From Gigaspora rosea (lineage: Eukaryota > Glomeromycota > Glomeromycetes > Diversisporales > Gigasporaceae): 64,000 nucleotides of DNA. The position numbers and the translations under genes are program-made. Below, one piece after another: positions 1-11,907 of the stretch (positions within the stretch are counted from its first letter, which is position 1; each line of letters begins with the position of its first letter). The notes under the pieces were generated by a model. It had not been told where the DNA came from. It saw only the letters and a program-made list of their open reading frames with translations, and did not search any database. The DNA lies in assembly GCA_003550325.1 (NCBI GenBank), contig QKWP01000649.1, positions 62,001-126,000 of the forward strand, read 5' to 3'.

Positions 1-660
1 TACCAAATTAGATACTATGTTATTATTGCATTCTAAATTTCTTTAAATGTTACTTGCACGGAATAAATTCCTGACTACATGCATAAGAAATGTTCTCATT
101 TAACCATTTTGAATCAATAACTATTGGGTGGAGGCAAATTTCCATTATAGACCATAGTTTGCTGTAGATCCGCCAAATATATACTTTCATTATTTATTGA
201 TTCGACCTATGTTAGAAATTTATGCTTTGTATTATCGTTATATACTTAAACAATTGCTTCTAATAAAAGTTAGTCTCGTTTTTGATCTCATTAAACACAA
301 AGTTTATGCAAAACACAAANTTTTTTTTTTTTGTATATGCGATATATTAAACTGAAATTTTGGTAAATATTATATACAAACGAAGAATTTATGTAGCTTT
401 ATTAAAAAATATAAATGTTTTCGTTGTACTATTTGGCGTGCCGGAAAACCTTTTCCAAACCATAAATTAACTTTAATCTATTTTAGTTTTAATATTCAAT
501 TAAAAAATGCTTGAGTTTGCGTAATTCTATGTAGAAATATATAAATAGACTTATATAAATAACTATGTAAATCTACATTAGATTTGTATAATTATATAAA
601 ATTAATATAAAATTAATATAAAGTTAAATAGCAAGTCTACATAATTCTACATAAAAACAG
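1..660. other. AT-rich non-coding stretch with an assembly N
   Basis: No reading frame or RNA gene can be supported here. Base 320 is an N between a short repeated phrase (two AAACACAAA-like copies) and a T run, so it marks a small unresolved join. The rest is A+T-rich sequence without clear repeat structure. Confidence 0.6.
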
Positions 661-669
661 CTTCCTGAT

Positions 670-1040
670 TTATAAAAATAATCATCTATAAATATTTAAT
701 ACTCTAATTTAACAAATATTTTCGAATTTATTCATATATTCTAATTTAGAGATGTTAAGTCGAATTGATTTATATGCTTTAACAAATATTTAATCATATT
801 TATATACTCTAATTTAAGAAATATTTCATTAAATTTATTTATATACTCCAATTTATCTTACTAGTGCATATTTGTAATTTATTTATTCCAAGGTGTAACA
901 TAGAACAATTACAAAGAGACCTCACCAAATGCACGCCATAGGAAACAAGTTCTAATACGTAACATGCAATAAGAAAACGTAAAGTACATTGATGGATATA
1001 CTCGGATCAGAGGTTGAGAGTGCATTTAGAGAGATTTCTT
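670..1040. repeat. dispersed repeat block, copy 1
   Basis: The block holds degenerate tandem pieces built on ATATACTCTAATTTAA and AACAAATATTTAA, then a unique-looking part (CAAATGCACGCCATAGG ... GAGTGCATTTAGAGAGAT). The same order recurs, diverged, at about 3830-4400. Both copies are non-coding. Their spacing (about 3.2 kb) and parallel order suggest an old segmental duplication or two copies of an unnamed element. Confidence 0.5.
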
Positions 1041-1540
1041 TGATTTGGATTTTATGTTGCTCCAGATTGTGCATGGTTATATAGTGTTACTTTTGATGGA
1101 ATATTTCATTCAATCGGCTATTCTGGGTTAATAGAGTGCTTTTTGTGCCCTAAAACAATAATGGTAAATCAACACTAATAAGACTTAGGGTGTTCAAATA
1201 TCACCCTAGATGTAATTTTCTAATTATCGAAATAAGTGCTGTTTTTCATAATTCATTAGATTTATTAAGATTGGCTCAAGTATCACACAATGATTTGTTA
1301 ACAATAATTACAGTAATGTTCAATTGTTATATACAATACTACATTTTTCTGGTCACTATTATTTCTCTAAAACCCTTTTTTTAACTACTACTTTAATACT
1401 ACCATTTCTCTAACAACCTTTTCTAACAACTATTTTCTTGATAACCATTACTCTGACAACAATTTTTTTTAATACTACTGTCCACTTTCTCGCTATAACC
1501 ATTTTCCTTTCTCCATCTTTATACTGTATTTAATATAATT

Positions 1541-1661
1541 AAAAAACTTTCAGTTAATGAAACAAATAAGATCAGCAAAATTACTATATTAGGACAATAA
1601 TAAAAAACTTTCAGTTAATGATACAAATAAGATCAGCAAAATTTCTATATTAGGAATAATA
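1541..1661. repeat. two-copy tandem repeat, 61-bp unit
   Basis: The phrase AAAAAACTTTCAGTTAATG with its following ATAAGATCAGCAAAATT is present twice in direct orientation, 61 bp apart, with a few substitutions. No coding potential is seen across it. Confidence 0.8.
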
Positions 1662-2100
1662 AATTTTTAGATAAGTTTAATATAAACTTAAACTTTTATT
1701 ATATAGTCAAATCTGATAATAGTTCAATAATGTGTAATCAAAAATTGTGGAATGAACAGATTTTATGTAAGTATTGAGAGGTTATTAATTTTTGAAAAAG
1801 TTACAAACTATTAGATCGATTAATTTTTTATCATATTTAACAGATTTCAATTTCAACAGAATTGGTTTTGATAGATTCAACAGTACTATGACCGCTAGAA
1901 AGTTCTATAACTGATTTATTACATAGTAATACCCTTCCTTACTATTTGTTGTTTATGCCTATTTTCATTATAATTTACCACGAGATCATACCATGACTAG
2001 GAATCTTCCATGGGAACATTCCCAGCCACAAATAACCATGTAAAAATTATAATCAAGGTAGGCATGTCAGAGTATATTATTCATGAATTTACTGTGGGCT

Positions 2101-2196
2101 TAAAAATTACAGCAGAAATTCCCGATGACCATAGCATGCAGATGGCCCTTCGGGCCATCTGTATCCTATGATCATAGGGAATCTCTATAATTTTTA
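2101..2196. repeat. small foldback with a perfect GC-rich hairpin
   Basis: The ends (TAAAAATTACAGCAGAAATTCCC and its approximate complement near 2178-2196) pair around a central perfect hairpin at 2141-2159, GATGGCCC-TTC-GGGCCATC. The structure resembles a MITE core. No target duplication is certain. Confidence 0.55.
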
Positions 2197-2960
2197 ACTC
2201 CCAGGAAATTAATAATACAAATCATGATAGTTTAAATAATAACACAACCGTTACTATTATGGGAATCATGATAATTCCAATATAAACAACTTAATCATAA
2301 CTGTGGTCATTGGAATAATGAGAGAGTTCTATAACAGAATTTTTTACGATGACTTATAGTAGAAATTACTGTATGTGCCGCATTAGAGAATAAGCTGTAT
2401 TAGCAGAGTTTTTTACATAGCTCAGTGGATATTACAATAGCAAATTCAATTTTCACCGGAGTAGTGAATAAGTTTTGTAACAGTATTTTTCATAATATAC
2501 TTAATATACTTATAGTAGAAATCATGATAATTCCTATACTAAACTTATCCAATGTATGCACTATCTTAGCCAGTAACAATATTCTTTACAGTAAATCGTA
2601 ACAATTCCAATGCAACTGACTCAATCCTAACCGCATACTAAATCACTGGAATGGCGAGTTCTGTAAAAATTTTTATGTAGAAACCATAATAATTCTGATA
2701 CCAATTCAACTTTAACCATTGTATACGCTGCATTAGCGAGTAAATTCTATACCAAAATTCTTTACAGCAAATCACAATAGAAATCGAGATAATTTTGATG
2801 TAACTAATTCGGCTTTAACCGCACATTGTGGTCACCAAATAACGAATAAGTTCTGTATCAAAAACTTATAATAACTTATGGTAAATTATGATAATCCTAA
2901 TTTTAACTCTGTATATATTCAATAACAGAATTCTTTACTGTAATCATGATATTGTAGAAA
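2190..2960. repeat. degenerate satellite S1, plus orientation
   Basis: A loosely repeated unit of roughly 80-110 bp contains TAAGTTCTGTAACAG, ATTCTTTACAGTAAATC and GTAGAAATCATGATAATTCC, with variants near 2337, 2415, 2487, 2568, 2755 and 2931. The same words, reverse-complemented, recur at about 46230-46640. Units are diverged and of uneven length, as in an old array. Confidence 0.6.
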
Positions 2961-3345
2961 TCAAGTTAGTTTCAATGCAATTCCTTCCAACTTAACTAGT
3001 AAGACCCAGCATGTAATTAAATTTCACATTAATAGCAGCGCAAGAATCTCTTGTTTGGTAATTAATTAATTACATAGCAATAATAGGCTATGACATGTTT
3101 ACTTAGTAGCCATAGGTATACAAATTGTGAAAGTTAATCTGGACGGATGTATTATCTAAAGTAGATACCTTAATATTCATGCCTAGAGCAGAGTTCAGTA
3201 TAAAAGATTCCGTACATTTTCCATCTGTGTTAATAAGTCACTTGACCAAGCAATGATAATGAAACATGTAATAAAAAGCAGTTTTACCACAAAATACCGA
3301 CAGATTCCCAAAAGGACCTAATATCGACAAAATCAGCTGGCGTTA

Positions 3346-3557
3346 CAGCTGATTTGAAAATTAGTGAGACACGAGCAAATTTCGGTAATTATTTTTTGGT
3401 AATAAAAGTATAGTTTTCGTTAATATAATTTTCAGCCGATACAAAACATACCGCGATAATATATCGGCCGAAAATTATATTATCGAAAAACTATACTGTT
3501 ATTGTCAATGATTATCACAAAATTCATCACTTGTCCCACTAATTTTCAAATAAGCTG
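3346..3557. mobile_element. MITE with CAGCTG ends and TA target site
   Basis: A 212-bp inverted-repeat element starts CAGCTGATTTGAAAATTAGT and ends with the near-complement ACTAATTTTCAAATAAGCTG. It is flanked by TA on both sides, as for Tc1/mariner insertions. A second, inner pairing (AGTATAGTTTTCG / CGAAAAACTATACT) extends the arms almost to the centre. No transposase is encoded. Size and ends resemble the element at 33918-34127. Confidence 0.75.
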
Positions 3558-3829
3558 TAATTATAACATAGCTAGTAAGTATTATGTTCTTTCGGGAAAA
3601 TGACATCCTGCTGGGTGATTTTAAACCAATGAGATTGATAAAAATGAAGCCAACGAAATGAAAATTTATTTACTTTTATTAGAGTCTAAGTAAGCCGTTT
3701 GAACAAGAGTTGAACTTGTGTACGATCGTACTGGTTCTGCGCCGCGTCACGCGCTGCGCAGCTATCCCTTATTCAATACTATTATTTATATGGGTGATTC
3801 TCAAAATCACATGACTTTCCCGAAGCCGC

Positions 3830-4400
3830 CCATATACTCTAACAAATATTTAACCGAATTTATTTATTTCTCAAGGTGTAATTTGAAATTGACCATTTTG
3901 ATTTTATATTACTCCAGATTATTATATTAGTAGAGTAATAATTTCAGCTTATGAACGTTTTTTGATTGTGTCAAAAAAGTCATAGTACATTAATTGATGA
4001 ATAAAGTATTAGTCCAGGAAATGGATTTATAATTTCAATTAGGAAAGTCGGAGCAAGTTTTGAAAATTGTAATTTAACTAACATTATGACGATATTTGGT
4101 TGGTTTTGCTGTGTCAGGCTGATTACAAATTAGTCAAAATTACCTTGATATTATAAAGAAACAAAGCGATTATCCGAATATCAAATGATAAAAAGATTTA
4201 GAATTGGAATTGCGAATAAATCACATTTGTGTAATGTCAATATAAAATTTGTAATTTATGCAAGTACAATCAGATCTTCTAAATGCACGCGGTAGGGACC
4301 AAATTTTAGACAACGTAAACAATAAGAAAAGCGCATTTTATAGATGTCAAGTATATATATTCGGGCCAGAATTTGAGGGTGCTTTAGAGAGATCGTGTAT
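3830..4400. repeat. dispersed repeat block, copy 2
   Basis: This is the second copy of the block at 670-1040. AACAAATATTTAACCGAATTT and the CTCAAGGTGTAA phrase are followed, after extra sequence, by AAATGCACGCGGTAGGGACC and GAGGGTGCTTTAGAGAGATC. Insertions separate the parts. Confidence 0.45.
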
Positions 4401-5049
4401 TTTGAGAGGGTTCATTTTGGAGGTTTCTCTGTAGTAATACTGTAAATTTCTCTTTACTAATTTATCAAAATTAATATTGAGTTTATATACTCTGTTTGTA
4501 CGTAAAATTACGAAACTTTTGGTTTTTTTAACAATGCAAGATTGTTTACATGAATAAATTTTCCGATTGCTTATGATAATTAAGTAAACTTCAATCTGCC
4601 GTGCTTTATCTCAAAGAAACCTGAAATAGTAATTCTAGATAAAGAGTAATTATATGCAGAATTCTCTAAATGTAAGTTCATACTCTTGACGCAAGTTTTT
4701 TCTATTGTTCTTAAATGTACGCAGTCAAAAGTTTAGTCTTTACAAGTAACGTTTGGGGAAATTTCGAAATAAGTAAATAATATCTGTCTTAATATTAATC
4801 TCATGTCATGATATTAACGTTAAAAATTTAAATTTTTATCTCATTTTAATTGAATTATGGTTAAGATTAGGCAAGTATAAGCAAATTCCTCCATTTTTTA
4901 ATAATACTTCCAAGATTTCGATATGTTTAGTCCGTTTTTTTTTTCGTCTTTTTCATTTTTTCATTAATTTACTATCTTTTGGAATCTATAAATAAGCACA
5001 CCGGCTTTTGACCAATATTACCAATCCATTTTTCAAATTTCCTTATTTA
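4400..5049. other. non-coding AT-rich spacer
   Basis: No frame, tRNA or ordered repeat could be supported in this stretch. It contains only short A/T runs. Confidence 0.5.
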
Positions 5050-5168
5050 GGTGTCGGAGTTAACTCAATATATGATCTATATACTGCATTCTTGGTATCT
5101 ATATATAAAAGCCCTTCTAACTGAATCAAAAAGGCAACCCTAACTTTAACTAAATTTAACTCTGTTTT
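5050..5168 (-). mobile_element. small MITE, copy 1 of a two-copy family
   Basis: Read on the minus strand, this segment matches 39744-39874 over most of its length. Shared words include AAATTTAGTTA, CTTTTTGAT.CAGTTAGAA, TATATATAGATA.CAAGAAT and TAGATCATATAT. Short terminal inverted repeats around GAGTTAA are visible. The relation shows both are copies of one non-coding element. Confidence 0.7.
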
Positions 5169-5594
5169 AGATTTGGAAAATCTGCATAAATTAAGGAAGA
5201 TCTACGTACTGTAAGAAGCAAAAGAAAGTACGTACTTACAGAGGTATGAACGGAGGTCGGTAATATTAATCCGATTGCAATTAGAGATGCAGTCGAAACT
5301 ATTAAGATTTATGCAGCAGCTAGTTACAACATAAGCCATAATAGTTTCTACAAGAATTTTACTTATTCTCACCTAAGCTTGACCTATAATTAATTAAAAT
5401 TTAAATTCTTAACGTTAATATCGAGATTATTTTCTAAATTTCTCTCAATACCGTACAGCATTGTATATAGTACCCTCCCCTGGAGTAGTAACCCTCTTTT
5501 TTGACAAGTGATTTGTAGCCAATTTTCATAATTAATAGTGCGATCTTTCCATTGGGTTTGATATGTCTAGTAATGTGCTATTTATATGATATCT

Positions 5595-5850
5595 GAAAAA
5601 TTTTAGCGTACAGTACATAAAGAACGTACTGTACGTATAGTCATCCGATTGGCTGGCAAAGTGATCGGCATAAATTTTAGCGTACAGTAGTATCGTACAG
5701 TACGTATAATACTGTACGAGATCAGTAACGATTATTTGTATTATCCTCCCATCTCCAAATGTCTGGGGATATTATTAAATCTAGATCGGCTTTCTTGAAA
5801 CATACCCGGGATACTATATGCAGCACTGTACGGTACTATTTGTACAGGCT
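5595..5850. repeat. cluster of CGTACAGTA-type words
   Basis: AAATTTTAGCGTACAGTA occurs at about 5600 and 5674, and palindromic or near-palindromic GTACAGTAC, GTACTGTACG and CTGTACGGTAC words recur through the stretch. This may be a short degenerate tandem repeat. No gene is seen. Confidence 0.45.
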
Positions 5851-6417
5851 AAGCTGTTGACCACATGTATTTAAAGAACAATAAAAAAAAAACATGTGCC
5901 AAAGTATGAATTTACATTTAGAGAAATGGCACATTTTAAAAATAAGTTTGCTCTTTAATTAGAATTACTTTTAGTTGACTTAATTATCATAGGCAATCGG
6001 AACAGTTAGGTCCGTCATTAATACATACAATTTTGAATAGAACTGTTTATGTAGATCAATTTTGATTATGTAATATCCAATTGAATTTACATTTAGATAT
6101 TCAGATAATCGCTTTGTTTTTTTATAATATCAATTAACTATACAGAAATGAAATCTTATAATACGAATAACTACATAGTAACTATATAGTAACGATCAGA
6201 CCATGCAGTTACTGCATATCCTTCTTCATATATAGGTTTTGCAAAATATGTTGCTCTTTGAATATTTTAATATTTTCTGGCTTTACTGATGATCGTATTC
6301 ATCGCTAGTTACACCGTGTTCATGTTTTTATTTTTCGCTCCTGGAATCTATAATTCGGTTTTGATTTTCACCCAATAATAAAATATTTAGTAAAATTTTT
6401 TATCTAAAAAAATTTTT

Positions 6418-6425
6418 TATATAAA
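6418..6425 (+). promoter_or_regulatory. TATA box for the secreted-protein gene
   Basis: TATATAAA lies 76 bp upstream of the ATG at 6502. A pyrimidine-rich leader with TTCTCATC and CCTTACCAACTTAACC follows. Spacing and context fit a fungal core promoter, but start-site data are absent. Confidence 0.45.
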
Positions 6426-6501
6426 CAGGAGCTTTCTCCGTTAAATTTTTTTCTCATCAATTTCTTTATATTTTCCTTACCAACTTAACCACTAAAACAA
6501 A

Positions 6502-6795
6502 ATGTCGAAAATTCAATATATTCTTGCATTACTCTTCCTCTTTGTTATATTCAATGAGTCATTCGGAGGAATAATTCCTCGAAGTGATATTGGATCTGTT
6601 AATCCTTTGCTTAATAAACGTGGTGACGGTGGTAATGTTGATGATATGCGAAAACGACAAGAAAGCACTACTCCAGGTGTTTCCACCACTAATCCTCCCG
6701 ACACCCCTTCGGTCACTCAGCCAATGCCCGGAGAAATGCTTGAAAAAGAAAAATTAAATGCTTCGCCGCCAAAACCAAACTCAAACCGCAAATGA
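6502..6795 (+). CDS. small secreted protein with two Lys-Arg processing sites (candidate effector or peptide precursor)
   Basis: A 97-residue single-exon protein. Residues 1-22 are a clear signal peptide (MSKIQYILALLFLFVIFNES, then FG). The mature part is hydrophilic, with no cysteine, and contains two dibasic sites, KR at 39-40 and RKR at 50-52. These are the type cut by Kex2-like proteases in the fungal Golgi. The region after residue 52 is rich in Thr, Pro and Ser, and the C terminus is Lys/Asn-rich. The ATG is preceded by AAAACAAA, a good fungal start context, with a TATA box 76 bp upstream and an AATAAA at 7070. No named family is recognised. By analogy with mycorrhizal small secreted proteins it could be an effector or a processed repeat-less peptide; this is inference. 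An overlapping minus-strand frame is a shadow. Confidence 0.8.
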   Translation: MSKIQYILALLFLFVIFNESFGGIIPRSDIGSVNPLLNKRGDGGNVDDMRKRQESTTPGVSTTNPPDTPSVTQPMPGEMLEKEKLNASPPKPNSNRK

Positions 6796-7069
6796 TAAGA
6801 AACGCCCTCTTGAGCGTTTTGTACAATACTCATTAGTATCAACCTGTTTAGATGGATAATTATGTTGATATCTTCGAGAGTTAATAACAAAAATATAATT
6901 ATTTATATTGCTTGAACTTGATTGTTGAAGTGAAATTAACGAGGATCATTAGTGTATTATGTTCTTCATGTAATTTATTCACACCATTTTTTGAACTTAG
7001 CTCATTATATTTTTATTCAATTCAATGTTATGTACTTAGTTCATTAATTTATAAAACTATTTTAACGTT

Positions 7070-7075
7070 AATAAA
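7070..7075 (+). terminator. possible polyadenylation signal
   Basis: AATAAA in GTTAATAAAGG lies 275 bp after the stop codon of the secreted-protein gene. A T-rich stretch follows at about 7109. AATAAA is common by chance in such A+T-rich DNA. Confidence 0.3.
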
Positions 7076-7489
7076 GGTGAAATTCATATTGATAGTGATA
7101 AATAAGATTTTTTTTTTCTTTTAAATCACATAGCATGACCTTTTGAATAAAATCTGATTTTTTTTTATGACAAAAAGTTCGACCAACATGATTTAGAAAA
7201 TATTTTTGCCCGCATAATCGTAAAAACCTTTAATAATCTTTTTGCCTATTCCGAGATATGTAATATTTATGCACGGTGTCATGAGTATGAAATTTCCGCT
7301 TAAACACATAGAACCATGTTTATAGCTGATTTATATTCTCGATACTGATATAGTAATTAGGGTACAATATTTACTTTTTTCACTCATTTATTGGCACATG
7401 TACACTTTCATATTTGATAAAAATATGAAAGTGTCCCGATTTAATTATTTTATTTTTATTATTAAAGTGTTTGTCTTCACATTTTTAAA

Positions 7490-8150
7490 AATGTTGGGAC
7501 ATTCGGTCATAGGTCTTTTTTAAATTTTTATTAGATGATGTCAGCATTAATTTGTTTCGCTTTTTTAAATTGTCTTGGATAGATCAGTTAGGCATTATTA
7601 GGGCTTCGTTTCTTTAAATTCTTATTAGATAGAATCGCATATTATTGAAATTTTTTTTTTTAAAGTTTTTTTGAACAAATCATACATTATTAGATCTTCG
7701 CTTTCTTTAAAATTCTTTATTTATTGGACTTTTGTCCGTTTTTTAAATTTTTATTGGACAAGTCGTACATTATTAGATCTTCACCTTTAATCTTCGCTTT
7801 CTTAAAATTCTTTATTTATTGGATGTTAGTATTTTTTTTAAAAAATTTTTTTGGACAAGTCATACATTATTAGGTCTTTGCCTTTAATCTTCGCTTTCTT
7901 TAAATTCTTTATAAAATTCTTTTGACCGGATTGCACGTTATTAAGTTTTTGCTTTCTTTAAATTCTAATTATACCGAGTTATTTTATTTTACTTTCTTTA
8001 TATAATTTTCATTGAACGAGGCTTTGTTATTAAATTTTCGCTTTCTTTAAAACTTTTGGTTAAGGTTATACGTAATTATGTTTTTGCTTTTAGATTAGAT
8101 TTGTTTCGTTTTTTTTTTTAAAAAAAATTCTTATGAATTAGATTTTAATT
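7490..8150. repeat. T-rich degenerate tandem repeat
   Basis: The words CTTCGCTTTCTTTAAATTCTT, TTATTTATTGGA and GGACAAGTCATACATTATTAG recur in order with about 70-100 bp spacing. The strand is strongly T-biased. No coding frame survives. The array begins about 400 bp after the secreted-protein gene's probable 3' end. Confidence 0.65.
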
Positions 8151-8352
8151 ATTAGGTTCCTGTTTAAACTTTGATTTAATTGTTTGATTTTTTGCACGAA
8201 AGAATTAATAATTTTAAATCATAGATAGATTCTTTTTATTTACGCTGCTATCTAATGCGCGTATTTAATATTTAATGGCAATAATATTAAAATTGGCTCT
8301 TTATTGAGGTGAAAGTGACTCACGGGTTGCTACGTCAGACCCGTACAATAAT

Positions 8353-8481
8353 ATAGTTATTGTATGGGATTATAAAATAACTAAATTTGCACGGGCAACC
8401 CGCATCACATGGCCTTTAGCCATGTAACCCAGTCTAACCCGTGCAAATTTAGTTACTTTCTACAACCCATACAATAATTAT
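8353..8481. mobile_element. MITE-like inverted repeat
   Basis: The left arm (ATAGTTATTGTATGGG ... AACTAAATTTGCACGGG) pairs with the right arm (CCCGTGCAAATTTAGTTA ... CCCATACAATAATTAT) across a loop that itself holds a CATGG-CCTTTAG-CCATG hairpin. TA dinucleotides flank the ends. No coding content. Confidence 0.7.
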
Positions 8482-8627
8482 AAAATACTGAACATTTTTA
8501 TTGTATCGGTAATAACGCAATCCTACTTAGGCGAATATTTAATCATGTGATGTCATTATTACAAAGATAAGAAAATTATTGTCATGCCCCATGCCTCATA
8601 TTCATGTGTATAGATGCTGTTGAAATT

Positions 8628-8706
8628 AATTTCACCAATTTCACCACCAATTTCACCAATAGTGGTGAAATTATTTCACCACATTTCACCACATTTCACC
8701 AGCATC
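8628..8706. repeat. TTTCACCA-rich short tandem repeat
   Basis: Several copies of TTTCACCA occur in direct orientation, with one inverted copy (TGGTGAAAT), bracketed by ATAGATGCTG and CAGCATCTAT. This may be a tiny foldback element. Confidence 0.55.
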
Positions 8707-8732
8707 TATAGTCATGTGATTTGTACTGTATA

Positions 8733-9106
8733 TTAGACCACACAACGTTATTTTTCGTTTTGCATTACATGAGTTTCAAATTCCCGGTCGGTCGGTCGGA
8801 TTTTTTTTTTTTTAATCTATTATAAATTAATAGCCTTATGTTGCATCTAAGGCCACATAAAGTTAATTTCACGCTTTGCATAACACGGAACAGAAAATTG
8901 GGGTTAATAGTCAGATTTTCTATCGACCCTTTCGGATAATTTCAGAAAGCTGATGTCTCATCGGGTGATACCGGAATAATTTATGGGGAAAAATTAAATA
9001 ACAAAAATAGAATAATTGAAACAATTGGGACTTAAAAAAAATGGAAAATTGAAAAATGGGTCAGCGGGTAATGCAAAACGAAAATTTAGCTTGTGTGGCC
9101 TTATGT
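8733..9106. mobile_element. MITE with CCACACAA ends, apparently nested or duplicated
   Basis: CCACACAACGTTATTTTTCG then TTTTGCATTAC at 8733 pairs with GTAATGCAAAACGAAAATTT then AGCTTGTGTGG ending at about 9103. A second, internal copy of the left end (GGCCACATAAAGTTAATTTC) lies at about 8850, so one element may have inserted in or beside another of its kind. No transposase frame is seen. Confidence 0.6.
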
Positions 9107-9204
9107 ATCAATAATCTGTAACATAATTTAATTGGATGGCTATTAGGAGCTTGAACGAAAAAATTTCAACCAAGATATCATTGGTTTCTTTGATCTGAAA
9201 TTAA

Positions 9205-9212
9205 CAAACAAT
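9205..9212 (+). repeat. 8-bp target duplication, left (hAT-like element)
   Basis: CAAACAAT here and CAACCAAT at 18400-18407 flank the hAT-like ends with 7 of 8 matches. Confidence 0.6.
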
Positions 9213-9365
9213 TAGAGTTGGGAACGGGCCCGGGAATTTATGGACCGGGCGGGCTTGGGCCAAATTTGGGCCCACATTTTTGAGCCCATTAATTTTTGGG
9301 CCGGGCCTGTGTTAGGCCCGTTTAAATATTGGGCTGGGTACGGCTTTGTAACCATGCCTAGCAGG

Positions 9366-11903
9366 CCTATTATATTATGCTATAGGCACTTCAATTTAAT
9401 TGATTAGTCTATTATTTATCTGAAGTTTTTATGTATATGTCTTCGATAAATTATTCAAACTGCATATTGTATACATTTAGTTCTTGCAAAAAATTTATAG
9501 CAATTCTTGTGCCATTCTAAAACTAATCAAAGTTTTCAACAGATAAAATTGCTTGAGGATTCAACCTGCTAAGTCAAACCAGTGAACCTTCTACAATTAA
9601 CTCGAAAGCAGGCTTTTCTTGATGGTGCTTATATATATACAGTAGTTCCTCCCTATAGTCACACTCCATAGTCACACCTCTATTTAAGCACCCAATTTTG
9701 CATGATGGACTTACAACATATCATAGTTAAAAACCTTATTATAGTCGCAAATCACTTTAATTACTATCACAATAAAAATTTGATTTTTTTAACAATTTTG
9801 TTAATAATAAATCCTCACTATAGTCACCAATTTCTAACTAAATATTCATGCATATTGGGAGGATTTATTTCTGATTAACAAAAAATATGATTATTGTAAA
9901 GATTAACATTGATTGGTTGATTTATTTAATACAATAGTAAATATTTAGAGCTTTGTAAAAATAGAGCTAAAACTTTTTTCTAAAAATGAAATTTCACATT
10001 TATATTTGTCAAGGCCTTAGTTTTAGGGATTATATAACAGTTTTTTAGGATTTTGCAAGAATAAAAACTTATTAGTGATAATGTTAAAGGAATTATAACA
10101 TAGAAATACAGAATCCTGTGCAGTATGTAGCAGAGAAAAGTTTCATAAACTAATTTCAAACCACTCACTTAAAACTATACAGAACTCTGCTGCTTAGGTA
10201 TGATCAACTTTGTTATAAACATTATACTGAGTTGGTTGTATTTGATAGAAATTTAAGCATGAATAAAAAAAGAATATAGACAATATAAAAACATGGGGAT
10301 AGGTGCAGTATATGGCAAAGATCTTTAAACAAGTACAAGAATAGTTATTTTAGAATATAGGAATAGTTTTGGTATTGTAGTATAAATTTCTGTGTTTATA
10401 TTTATTTAGTAAGACTTTACAAAATTGATATTTTTTTACTTCATATTAAGAGTAGAGTGTATATTGATCATTTTTAATAATAGTAAAATTGCTATATTAT
10501 ATAGCACAGCATAAAAAACTTACTACTATAGTTAAATAAAATGCATTTTTGTTTACATCAAAAAAAAATATTTACAGTATTTTCAATATCCAAATTTTTA
10601 TTTCAAAGCAAAGAATTTATATTTTATATTTAATTTTTTAAAAAAATATATCAAGAAGTTAGTAATAGTTACTGGTGTAGTACTGGTGTTAACTTTTTTT
10701 GCAAGTGCTAAAAACAAGTTAAACCTAGTTTTTGATAGTAAATAAAGATCTAGAATATTCAATACATATTAGTATTAGATATTTTGTGTTACTGATGATT
10801 ATAACAATAAGTTTTATAATAAAAATAATGTCATTACACTCTACCCTTAATATTCACTAATCTCAAAACTAAAACATTAGTTTATAGATATAGTTAACAA
10901 AAAAATACTAGACATTTTAGATAATTTTCAATTATTTTAATTAATAGTACTTTATATCTTTTGTGTTATAATTTTATAGTAGTTGTGTAGATGTGATTTA
11001 GATCAAATATATATAAGTGATATTGTTTAATTTAATATAAGCTAAAATGCATCTTTGGTAGATAGTAATAACAGAAATATAGAGTCAAATTACTATTTAA
11101 AAATATATAATTAAATTAAGCTTCACTAATAATAAATAGTTTGATAACTAATAAAAACAAGTAAACTCTTTCTGACAATTACTTGAACCAAAATTTTCAC
11201 TAACAGAAAACCAAATTTTTGTTGGAGAACTATGGTCTGTATAGTGGTTTGTCTAGAGGTCAATGTTTTTTCATGGGACTCCTCTAAGGGACATTTGGCA
11301 TGCAAGCCAAGAGTGTTATTATACAAGATAACTAGTAGGAGGTGCCCTTGTATAAAAAATCTTGGTGTGGTGTGGGTAGTAAAGCCTAACTTCATCGACG
11401 AAGCTATCTGGTCACTACTTCAAAGAAGAACATAAAGGAAACAACAATTTTTACTTTTTTCTTAAGCCACACTCTTTTACTGATCAAGTGGTTCCTCATC
11501 TTACTTTTTTTCCATTTCCTTGATATTTTTTCAAAATTTCTTGAAAAAAGTGGGCATTTGGCTTACTCCCTCCAAAGATCGGCTTTGTTTACTTTCCAAT
11601 TCCAGACAGTCTAGCGGATTGCAACATGTGTTTGAAATACAGCGCTAGTGCATACAATCAGATAATAGGCTGGGTTTGAATAAGTCATCTATATATCAAT
11701 TAGAAGATCAAAAAGAAATTTTAATATTAAGTTTTAGCTTTACAATAGAAATATACAAATGATGCATTTGTTATATAGTTTTTATCTTTATCTGGCACAG
11801 GTTATAATAGCATGTTTATTATAGATTGTTTTTTCTTTTTTTTTCTACCTTTTTTTCATTCTTTTTTATTTTGTGGTAGTTATTGTCTTATTGTAGTCTT
11901 CAT
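9366..11903. other. non-coding interior of the hAT-like element, left part
   Basis: Mostly A+T-rich with no convincing frame. CAGTAGTTCCTCCCTATAGT at 9640-9660, followed by repeats of ATAGTCAC, resembles a pogo/Tigger-type terminus, but no matching second end was found. At 11230-11440 a less A+T-biased island has short open frames on both strands; nothing in them matches a family I know. Confidence 0.4.
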
Positions 11904-11907
11904 ATAG

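Noticed and set aside
6513..6716. Minus-strand frame overlapping the secreted-protein gene
   Set aside because: Shadow of the plus-strand gene, which has a signal peptide, good start context and TATA box.
9640..9700. pogo/Tigger transposon end
   Set aside because: CAGTAGTTCCTCCCTATAGT resembles such an end, but no inverted partner was found within the surrounding kilobases, so it is not called as an element.
11232..11435. Overlapping open frames on both strands at 11126-11435
   Set aside because: No motif matches a hAT transposase or any other family. Composition is a little less A+T-rich, which alone lengthens frames.
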